Positions 1 through 5,293 of a stretch of 7,580 nt of DNA are shown in pieces (within the stretch, counting starts at the first letter, position 1; every line of letters starts with the position of its first letter). The notes beneath the pieces were generated by a model. The model made no database searches. It saw nothing but the letters and a program-made list of their open reading frames with translations, and was not told the origin of the DNA. This DNA is from a bacterium (lineage in GTDB: Bacteria; Patescibacteriota; Minisyncoccia; Moranbacterales; DUUL01). The stretch spans positions 1 to 7,580 of the forward strand of contig DAOUPS010000040.1 in the NCBI GenBank assembly GCA_030626045.1. The letters run 5' to 3'. The position numbers were made by a program, and so were the translations under genes.

Positions 1-849
1 CAGCTGGCGTGGGAAACAGGACATAAGGAAATTGACGTTAAGCTTATTAACGCGGCCATTATAAGCGTAAAAATTGACGGTTATCGAATCGCCAATCCAA
101 TGGGCTTTCAAGGAAGAGATGTTTCGATCAGCGTATTTAACGCTTATGCTCCAATGGTTCATCTTGGCGCACTGCAAAAAATTGCCGATGAACTGGATCT
201 CGAGCTTATTTCGATTGCCGCAGAACCGTATGCAGTCGCTCAGTCGATCGGGACATACAATAGTCCCGAATTCGGAGCGATCATTATTGATATTGGCGGC
301 GGAACAACGGATATAGCGCTGGTCAGAAATGGCGGATTGGAAGGAACAGTGGTGTTTGCCTTAGGAGGGCGCGCTCTTACAAAAAGGCTTGCTGCTGTAT
401 TAAATATATCATTTGATGAAGCGGAACAACTGAAGCTGAAATATTCAGCAGGAAAAACAAGCCAAGAGATCACAAAAAGGATAGACTTGATCTTTGGCGA
501 AGATTGCCAAATATGGGCCTCAGGCTTGGAAATCGCGCTTGAAAGTTTTTCAAATTACGATCTTTTGCCGCCAAGAATTCTTTTATGCGGAGGAGGAAGC
601 GGACTGCCCGGGATAAATAAAGTTCTTTCCAGTGAGTCACTGTATGATAAACTTCCACTAACCCAAAATCTACAAGTCGGTTATATTCAGCCTCGTGATG
701 TCATGAACATTATTGATCAAACAAAAATATTGAAAAGTCCCCAATTTATTGCTCCCATGGGACTGGCAAATCTAGCGCTTGATATTTCAGGAGAAGAGGA
801 AGTGCTGTCAGACGTTCTGGGAAAAGCCGTCAAGATCATTCAAAGCTAA
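1..849 (+). CDS. ftsA: FtsA-like cell division protein (actin/Hsp70 fold), 5' end cut off
   Basis: Frame 1 is open from the first base to TAA at 847-849, giving 282 residues of a protein whose N-terminus lies outside the window; an internal ATG at 100 is not the start. The fragment opens with what looks like the end of an SHS2/1C domain (DGYRIANPMGFQGRDVSI, then a helix ending in AEPYAVA), as in FtsA. The actin-family phosphate-2 motif DIGGGTTDIALV follows at fragment residues 97-108. An adenosine-type motif, CGGGSGLPGI, lies near residues 196-205, and the end (FIAPMGLANLAL) resembles the last FtsA beta-strand/helix. In the family, FtsA binds ATP and tethers FtsZ filaments to the membrane. 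No convincing C-terminal amphipathic membrane helix is visible; the last residues (DVLGKAVKIIQS) are only weakly so. PilM, a close relative, is the main alternative. The next gene starts 51 bases downstream with no visible promoter between, so the two are probably co-transcribed. Confidence 0.8.
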   Translation, partial: QLAWETGHKEIDVKLINAAIISVKIDGYRIANPMGFQGRDVSISVFNAYAPMVHLGALQKIADELDLELISIAAEPYAVAQSIGTYNSPEFGAIIIDIGGGTTDIALVRNGGLEGTVVFALGGRALTKRLAAVLNISFDEAEQLKLKYSAGKTSQEITKRIDLIFGEDCQIWASGLEIALESFSNYDLLPPRILLCGGGSGLPGINKVLSSESLYDKLPLTQNLQVGYIQPRDVMNIIDQTKILKSPQFIAPMGLANLALDISGEEEVLSDVLGKAVKIIQS

Positions 850-900
850 GGGACTATTTTCTAAATACAACTTAACGTAATAAAACTAATATATATCCAA

Positions 901-2946
901 ATGCACAAAACACTGTATATCGACGTGAATGAGGAAATTACCGGTATTCTTGAACGAATTCGCTCTGAAGAAGCGGATGATATTGTTTTAGCGGTGCCTA
1001 AGGACGCGATGCTGATTCAAGGCGTGATCAATTTGAAGCTATTGAAAAAAGAGGTTGAGAAAATGAACAAAACTCTAATAATCGCGACCAATGACAAATA
1101 TGCTCGGAAAGTTATTGAACGCCTGGAAATAAAAACGCAGGAAGCCAAGAATTACTTGACCAGCAATGAAACGCCAGGCGCAAAAGAAAATAACATTTCT
1201 GAGAAAGCGGTGCGTGAAACAGTTAACATAGTGAATAAAGATAAAGCGGATAAGGATACAACACTGCCTGACAGTATTGGAAGTTCCGGTTTCTATGATC
1301 AAGCAGGATCTGATGGAGATACTGAAGGGCAGGATAAAGCCAATGAACTGCCGCCTGAAATTGAAAGACAAGGAAAAGATGAAGTGGAGAAATTTGATAT
1401 GCATGGCAGCGATAAGCTGAAAAAGGAGCTGTATGCGGAAAGAGCAGGTCTTCAAGAAGTACAGCAACAGCCCGCGAAACAACAGCCCGCGCAGCAAAAA
1501 AGTGCCCCACACTCAATCAATGAAAGTATCTCTGTGAAACAACAACACTCTCAAATGGATGTACAGCCGAAACGAAAAGAGGTGCCGGTGAAAGTAAAAG
1601 ACGAAAATCCGGGAGTTAGGGACCTGTTTGGCAATGTCCAGGAGGAAGATCAAGTGCTCTCAACAAGCAAGGGTGTTACTCCCAACAACGCGAAAACGTC
1701 AAAAAAAGCCGAACAATTTTTCTCAAAAAAAAGTACAGGCAAGGACAAAGAGAGAAATTGGCCAGTTGCGCAAAAGCAGTCGAAAACATCAAAATTTTGG
1801 AAAGTTCTGGCCGCGGTTCTTATCTTGGCCGGTGCGATCGCCGGAGCTGCCGCTTGGGGTTATACTAACTATCCGAAAGTATGCGTTTCCATATTTTTGC
1901 AAGAACGGACGCTTTCAAAAGAAATAAAATTTATTGTCAAAGACGGACTTGAACCGGCACAGATCAGTGCTGAAGCGATCCCCGGGGAATATTTAGAAAT
2001 GACAATAACGAAATCAATGAATTTTGACGCAACAGGAGAGGCCTACGAATCGGATGATGGAAAAGCCAGAGGGAAAGTAACGATATACAACAAATATTCT
2101 TCATCGTCCCAGCCTTTGATAGCCACTACCAGGCTTTTGTCCAAGAAAGGGAAGCTTTTCAGAATTGTGGGTGATGTTGAAGTTCCTGGTATGAGTGAAA
2201 ATGAGCCCGGAGAAATTAAAGTCGATGTTATTGCCGACAAACACGGCGAAGATTTTAATATAAGCGCCTCAACATTTACCATTGAAGGATTTAAGGGAAA
2301 TCCGAAGTATGAAAAATTCGAAGCCGCATCTTCAAAATCAATGACTGGAGGCGGAGAACCGGATCCAAGTAAAAAAAGAGCCATGGTTACGAACGAAGAT
2401 ATTGACAATGCGCGCCAGAAAACCACTGAAACACTTGAACAAACATTGGAGCAAGAAATTGAGTCGCAAATCAGCAATGGAAAAAAAGTGCTTTTAGACT
2501 CAATTGAAAAGGAAATAAAAAGTGCTTCATCCTCGCACAAAGCCAATGCTGTCGCGGATTCATTCAGTTACACGGTAAATCAGGAAATAAAGGCGATTGC
2601 ATTCTCTGTTGAGGATGTAAATTTTATTGTTATGCAGGAACTTGAAAAAAACATGAATGAAGGACTTGTGATGGATCAAGCGAGCCAGGTTACATTCAAA
2701 AAAGGTATTGCGGATCATGAAAGTAAAATATTGACAATGTATGTCGACGCACAAGCGTCATCCTGGCCGATCCTTGATATGAATAAGATCGCGGACGGAC
2801 TTGCGGGCAAAAGTGAGAATGAGATAAAATCATTCTTATCGAGCTACCCGAATATCGCAAAAGTTGAGATCGTCATCACTCCATCATGGCTTACGACTAT
2901 TCCTGCCTCAAAAGATAAGATCGAGATAACAGAGAATCGACTGTAA
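901..2946 (+). CDS. Single-pass membrane protein with baseplate J-like extracytoplasmic region
   Basis: A 681-residue protein starting at ATG 901, the first start after the upstream stop; no Shine-Dalgarno sequence precedes it. Residues 1-80 alternate predicted strands and helices (LYIDVNEE, DDIVLAVPKDA, KTLIIATND), suggesting a small alpha/beta domain I cannot name. Residues 81-298 are charged, Gln/Lys-rich and probably disordered, with a QQPA repeat near 189-198. One membrane segment spans about 299-321 (FWKVLAAVLILAGAIAG...), preceded by basic residues, so the N-terminus should be cytoplasmic and the C-terminal 360 residues outside. Residues about 390-483 (GKVTIYNKYS, PLIATTRLLS, FNISASTFTIEGFKG, SMTGG) resemble the baseplate J/gp47-like proteins commonly annotated in CPR genomes; this match is from memory. 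A helical stretch around 495-545 follows, then a mixed alpha/beta end. The function is unknown. The position behind an ftsA-like gene suggests an envelope, division or cell-surface role. No phage genes surround it, so it is not evidence of a prophage. Confidence 0.75.
   Translation: MHKTLYIDVNEEITGILERIRSEEADDIVLAVPKDAMLIQGVINLKLLKKEVEKMNKTLIIATNDKYARKVIERLEIKTQEAKNYLTSNETPGAKENNISEKAVRETVNIVNKDKADKDTTLPDSIGSSGFYDQAGSDGDTEGQDKANELPPEIERQGKDEVEKFDMHGSDKLKKELYAERAGLQEVQQQPAKQQPAQQKSAPHSINESISVKQQHSQMDVQPKRKEVPVKVKDENPGVRDLFGNVQEEDQVLSTSKGVTPNNAKTSKKAEQFFSKKSTGKDKERNWPVAQKQSKTSKFWKVLAAVLILAGAIAGAAAWGYTNYPKVCVSIFLQERTLSKEIKFIVKDGLEPAQISAEAIPGEYLEMTITKSMNFDATGEAYESDDGKARGKVTIYNKYSSSSQPLIATTRLLSKKGKLFRIVGDVEVPGMSENEPGEIKVDVIADKHGEDFNISASTFTIEGFKGNPKYEKFEAASSKSMTGGGEPDPSKKRAMVTNEDIDNARQKTTETLEQTLEQEIESQISNGKKVLLDSIEKEIKSASSSHKANAVADSFSYTVNQEIKAIAFSVEDVNFIVMQELEKNMNEGLVMDQASQVTFKKGIADHESKILTMYVDAQASSWPILDMNKIADGLAGKSENEIKSFLSSYPNIAKVEIVITPSWLTTIPASKDKIEITENRL
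1465..1491 (+). repeat. Two-copy 12-base direct repeat in the linker of the membrane protein
   Basis: CAACAGCCCGCG occurs at 1465-1476 and again, perfectly, at 1480-1491, a period of 15 bases or five codons. It encodes QQPA(K/Q) twice inside the disordered cytoplasmic linker. The in-frame period suggests a small slippage or duplication event that may vary in length between strains. Confidence 0.7.
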
Positions 2947-2964
2947 GGCCAATCAGCTAGCCTT
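2945..2964 (+). terminator. Weak hairpin after the membrane protein gene, possible terminator
   Basis: AAGGC at 2945-2949 can pair with GCCTT at 2960-2964 around a 10-base loop, starting inside the stop codon. The stem is only five pairs and the T-rich stretch (2974-2984) does not follow at once, so termination would be poor. Its 3' arm overlaps the -35 box of the next promoter. Confidence 0.2.
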
Positions 2965-2991
2965 GACAAAAAATTTATTTTTATGTAATCT
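2963..2991 (+). promoter_or_regulatory. Sigma70-type promoter for the infA-rpsI operon
   Basis: A perfect -35 hexamer TTGACA lies at 2963-2968, followed by a 17-base AT-rich spacer and TAATCT at 2986-2991 as the -10 box (T, A and final T of the consensus kept). Transcription would start near 2998, giving a leader of about 140 nt before infA. This is the only intergenic stretch in the window where I see a consensus -35 at correct spacing, and it sits at the natural head of the ribosomal cluster. Confidence 0.7.
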
Positions 2992-2997
2992 TGGTCT

Positions 2998-3139
2998 TAG
3001 CAACACAAAATTGAATAATTTGTCCAATTTAGAAGGAAGGTGCTACTTTGTCTGATTTTCAAGATCTAGGTATGCATGACTGCGACAGCCTTCGCTTTTT
3101 TGTTGTTTGCTGACATTAAGGGACCGTTCCTAAATTATC
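2998..3139 (+). promoter_or_regulatory. Structured 5' leader of infA with possible attenuation or translational control
   Basis: The putative transcript start and the infA ATG are separated by about 140 nt holding several local inverted repeats: AAATTG/CAATTT (3008-3013 with 3025-3030); GCGA/TCGC (3082-3085 with 3092-3095) followed by six T at 3096-3101; and AGGGA/TTCCT (3119-3123 with 3127-3131), extendable by TT/AA through a bulged A. The purine run AGAAGGAAGG (3031-3040) is complementary to CCTTC at 3089-3093, so pairing those two would compete with the GCGA/TCGC hairpin. A candidate leader ORF occupies 3048-3113. The arrangement resembles an attenuator or autoregulated ribosomal leader, but the stems are short and no known motif was recognised. 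The regulatory role is inferred. Confidence 0.35.
3048..3113 (+). CDS. Candidate 21-residue leader peptide upstream of infA
   Basis: A TTG at 3048 lies seven bases after AGAAGGAAGG (3031-3040), the best Shine-Dalgarno-like sequence seen ahead of any start examined here. It opens a 21-codon frame ending at TGA 3111-3113; an in-frame stop (TAG at 3030-3032) shows the frame cannot extend further upstream. The peptide begins MSDFQDLG, has an in-frame ATG at 3072, and ends RFFVVC. Its last codons are encoded by the six-T tract after the GCGA/TCGC hairpin. The infA start is 26 bases past the stop, so translational coupling or attenuation is conceivable. No homologue is recognised and the ORF is short enough to be chance. 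The purine run could instead be a protein- or ribosome-binding element. Confidence 0.27.
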   Translation: MSDFQDLGMHDCDSLRFFVVC

Positions 3140-3352
3140 ATGGCAAAAGAAATTGTAAAATTAGAGGGTGAGATCACAGAGCTTTTGCCAAGCACTATGT
3201 TCAGGGTGAAATTGGAAAATGGCCATATTATCCTGGCTCATATTTCCGGTAAAATGAGAATTCATTTTATTAAACTTATGCCTGGAGATAAAGTCGAACT
3301 TGAAATGAGCCCTTATGATCTTACAAAAGGAAGAATTACCAGGAGGCTCTAA
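3140..3352 (+). CDS. infA: Translation initiation factor IF-1
   Basis: A 70-residue protein, close to the usual 72, covering the whole single OB-fold domain. Family hallmarks are all present: the start MAKEIVKLEGEI, then STMFRVKLENGH, LAHISGKMRIHFIK at 32-45, PGDKVELEMSPYDLTKGRI at 48-66. The K38-M39-R40 loop corresponds to the residues that contact the 16S rRNA decoding site (helix 44) when IF-1 occupies the 30S A site. ATG 3140 is the first start after an in-frame TAA at 3131. No Shine-Dalgarno lies at normal distance; AAGGGA at 3118-3123 is 16 bases away and lies in a small hairpin. It heads the cluster, with rpmJ 17 bases downstream. In many bacteria infA follows secY-adk-map; here it follows a promoter and unrelated genes. 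Confidence 0.97.
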   Translation: MAKEIVKLEGEITELLPSTMFRVKLENGHIILAHISGKMRIHFIKLMPGDKVELEMSPYDLTKGRITRRL

Positions 3353-3369
3353 TACTTCACCAAACTTTT

Positions 3370-3483
3370 ATGAAAGTTCAAGCGTCAGTAAAAAAGAGAT
3401 GCGATAAATGTAAAATTGTTCGTCGAAAAGGGCGAGTATATGTTATCTGCAAAAATCCGAGGCACAAACAGCGGCAAGGATAA
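3370..3483 (+). CDS. rpmJ: 50S ribosomal protein bL36, zinc-binding form
   Basis: A 37-codon gene from ATG 3370 to TAA 3481-3483, full length for the family. The protein runs MKVQASVKKRCDKCKIV, then RRKGRVYVICKNPRHKQRQG, an almost canonical bL36. The zinc ligands Cys11, Cys14, Cys27 and His32 are all present, so this is the zinc (C+) form. bL36 binds 23S rRNA in the large subunit and is one of the last proteins to assemble. It sits between infA and rpsM, its usual place. No Shine-Dalgarno is near the start; the AGGAGG at 3341-3346 encodes the end of IF-1 and is 23 bases away, too far to act. Confidence 0.97.
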   Translation: MKVQASVKKRCDKCKIVRRKGRVYVICKNPRHKQRQG

Positions 3484-3519
3484 ACCTAAAACATTCCAAT
3501 AAATCTAATTTTTACACTA

Positions 3520-3909
3520 ATGGCGGTAAGAATTGCGGGAATAAATATCCCTGACGAAAAAAGAATAGAAATAGCCTTATCCTATATTTACGGAATGGGT
3601 CGTTCGCGTTCCAATAAAATTTTGGAAAAACTTGGTATTGATCCGAATATTCGAGCCAACAAGATCTCAAGCGATGAGCTTAATCGCCTTAGGAGCGAGA
3701 TAGAATCGGAATATACTTTGGAAGGAGAGCTAAAAAGGCAAAAAATGATGAATATCAAACGGCTCAAGGATATTGGAAGTTATCGGGGAACAAGGCACAG
3801 CAAAGGGCTCCCGGTCAGAGGACAGCGGACAAAAACCAACAACCGAACAGTTAGGGGTAATAAGCGGGCAACCATGGGAAGCGGCCGGCGTTCAGTTGAA
3901 AAGAAATAA
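3520..3909 (+). CDS. rpsM: 30S ribosomal protein uS13
   Basis: A 129-residue protein, slightly longer than the usual 118-125. It starts MAVRIAGINIPDEKRIEIAL, followed by the helix-hairpin-helix segment YIYGMGRSRSNKIL at 22-35 and the strongly conserved C-terminal block GTRHSKGLPVRGQRTKTN at 90-107. The basic tail (RGNKRATMGSGRRSVEKK) is the part that reaches toward tRNA in the P site in known ribosomes. uS13 binds the head of 16S rRNA and forms bridges to the 50S subunit. It starts 36 bases after rpmJ, with an AT-rich gap and no Shine-Dalgarno. In E. coli the S4 repressor acts at this gene's start; I see no matching pseudoknot here, but could not test it. Confidence 0.97.
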   Translation: MAVRIAGINIPDEKRIEIALSYIYGMGRSRSNKILEKLGIDPNIRANKISSDELNRLRSEIESEYTLEGELKRQKMMNIKRLKDIGSYRGTRHSKGLPVRGQRTKTNNRTVRGNKRATMGSGRRSVEKK

Positions 3910-3950
3910 GGTTTTTTATCGATAAACTCACATTAATATTAAAGTAAAGC

Positions 3951-4547
3951 ATGGCTCAAGAAAAGGAGACACAAAAGAATAATGAAGACGTTTCAGTTGA
4001 TGATGACAAGAAAAGTATCGCGGGAGGGAAAGAAGGATCATCCGGAAATAAGGAAAAAATATCCAAAGAGAAAAAGGAACAGCCCAAAAAACAAGTTGCT
4101 GATAAAATGGGAGATGGAGACAAAAAAGGCACAAAGAAAGTTGAAGCGCTGGCTGTCCCGGAATCAGCGAAGAAAGGCAAGCAAAGAAAATTTCGAAGAC
4201 AGGTGCAGAGAGGATGCGCCTATATTAGATCTTCATACAATAACACGGTTGTTTCTTTTACGGATCTTCATGGAAATATGCTGGCTTGGTCGTCATCCGG
4301 TCTTTTAGGGTTCAAAGGAGCCAAAAAAGCGACAACATACGCCGCAATGCAGGTAGTTCTGGATGTTCATGAGAAAGCGCAAAAATACGGACTAAGGGAT
4401 GTTGAGGTGTATATCAAAGGTGTTGGAAGCGGTCGGGAAGCGGCGCTTAGGGCATTGGCGCAAAAGGGCTATAACTTAACAAAGATCAAAGACATTACGC
4501 CGATTCCGCATAATGGCTGTCGGGCAAAAAAACCGCGCAGAGTGTGA
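3951..4547 (+). CDS. rpsK: 30S ribosomal protein uS11 with a long N-terminal extension
   Basis: A 198-residue protein against about 125-130 in most bacteria. The core starts near residue 76 and is fully canonical: CAYIRSSYNNTVVSFTDLHG, WSSSGLLGFKGAKKATTYAA, VEVYIKGVGSGREAALRAL and the end TPIPHNGCRAKKPRRV. Residues 1-75 are an added low-complexity segment rich in Lys, Glu, Asp and Gly, probably disordered. Internal Met53 (4107) would still leave an extension, so a misplaced start does not explain it. uS11 sits on the 30S platform next to the 16S 3' end and the mRNA exit. The gene starts 41 bases after rpsM and ends on TGA exactly at the family's conserved Arg-Arg-Val, showing UGA is a stop in this organism. 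No Shine-Dalgarno is seen. Confidence 0.96.
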   Translation: MAQEKETQKNNEDVSVDDDKKSIAGGKEGSSGNKEKISKEKKEQPKKQVADKMGDGDKKGTKKVEALAVPESAKKGKQRKFRRQVQRGCAYIRSSYNNTVVSFTDLHGNMLAWSSSGLLGFKGAKKATTYAAMQVVLDVHEKAQKYGLRDVEVYIKGVGSGREAALRALAQKGYNLTKIKDITPIPHNGCRAKKPRRV

Positions 4548-4564
4548 TGTCTTAAAAAATATAT

Positions 4565-5224
4565 ATGGCAAAGCAAACCAACTCAAAATGCAAATTATGC
4601 AGAAGGGCGGGAGAAAAACTTTTTCTTAAAGGCGATCGTTGCTCGACTCCGAAATGCGCGGTTGTCAGAAAGCCGTACGCGCCAGGTATGCATGGCGGAA
4701 CAAATAGATCATTTCGGGGCGGTGGCAGGGGCAGGGGCCTTTCCGAGTTCGGAAAACAGCTCGCGGAAAAACAGAAGATAAAAAGAATGTACGGGGTCTC
4801 GGAACAGCAGTTCAAAAAACATCTTTCTGATGCCATGCAGCAAAAGGGCGTTGTGAGCGATAATCTTTTAATAAGGCTTGAGAGTAGATTTGATAATATT
4901 ATATATCGTCTTGGATTGGCGTCGTCTCGAGCTCAAGCGCGCCAGATGGTGAATCACAGCACATTTTTGGTAAATGGGAGAACTCTTGATGTGCCATCGG
5001 CCAAGCTTAGGACGGGAGACGAGATAAGTGTAAAGAAACAAAAAGCCGCCAAATTATACATGAAAGAACTGAAAGCTATTTTGCGAAAAAAAGATAAAGA
5101 AGTTTTATCTTGGCTGTCATTTGACCCGAAGACAATGACTGGAAAAGTTCTATCCAGTCCGTCAAAAGATGAAATTAATTCCAGTCTTGATACTCATCTT
5201 ATAATTGAATTCTACTCACGATAG
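4565..5224 (+). CDS. rpsD: 30S ribosomal protein uS4, four-cysteine form
   Basis: A 219-residue protein, near the usual 200-210. The N-terminus carries Cys9, Cys12, Cys26 and Cys31 (KCKLCRRAGEKLFLKGDRC...PKC), the C+ arrangement known to bind zinc or similar metals in other S4 proteins. The segment YAPGMHGG at 38-45 and a Gly/Arg-rich stretch (49-58) follow. The S4 RNA-binding domain starts at LESRFDNIIYRLGLASSRAQ (105-124) and continues through VNGRTLDVPSAKLRTGDEI. The end HLIIEFYSR matches the family. uS4 binds 16S rRNA early in 30S assembly, takes part in the mRNA entry helicase, and in E. coli represses this operon. Its place between rpsK and rpoA matches the E. coli order, not B. subtilis where rpsD is elsewhere. 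It starts 17 bases after rpsK. Confidence 0.97.
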   Translation: MAKQTNSKCKLCRRAGEKLFLKGDRCSTPKCAVVRKPYAPGMHGGTNRSFRGGGRGRGLSEFGKQLAEKQKIKRMYGVSEQQFKKHLSDAMQQKGVVSDNLLIRLESRFDNIIYRLGLASSRAQARQMVNHSTFLVNGRTLDVPSAKLRTGDEISVKKQKAAKLYMKELKAILRKKDKEVLSWLSFDPKTMTGKVLSSPSKDEINSSLDTHLIIEFYSR

Positions 5225-5293
5225 ATTACCGCGTGGGAAGCCGGTTTTTAAATTAGGCTTTTCAAATGGAAATATAACCATTAAAATAAAAAA
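5225..5293 (+). promoter_or_regulatory. rpsD-rpoA gap with small inverted repeats
   Basis: At 69 bases this is the widest gap inside the operon. It holds ACCG/CGGT (5228-5231 with 5242-5245) followed by four T, an overlapping alternative AAGCC/GGCTT (5238-5242 with 5256-5260), and AATGG/CCATT (5265-5269 with 5278-5282) that ends 11 bases before the rpoA ATG. The first two are mutually exclusive. A partial terminator or a switch setting rpoA level is possible, but stems of four to five pairs occur often by chance. No convincing promoter is present. Confidence 0.2.

Noticed and set aside
872..897. Promoter between the ftsA-like gene and the membrane protein gene (TTAACG ... TATATC)
   Set aside because: The spacer is only 14 bases and both boxes are poor; the AT-rich sequence gives such matches by chance.
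2043..2546. Minus-strand frame of 167 codons opposite the membrane protein gene
   Set aside because: It lies wholly inside a well-supported plus-strand gene and has no motif or start context of its own.
901..2946. Baseplate J-like similarity as a sign of a prophage or contractile injection system
   Set aside because: No tail, sheath, capsid, integrase or other phage genes are near, and the protein has a membrane helix; housekeeping genes flank it.
3341..3346. AGGAGG as a Shine-Dalgarno for rpmJ
   Set aside because: It encodes the Arg-Arg near the end of IF-1 and is 23 bases from the rpmJ ATG, well beyond working distance.
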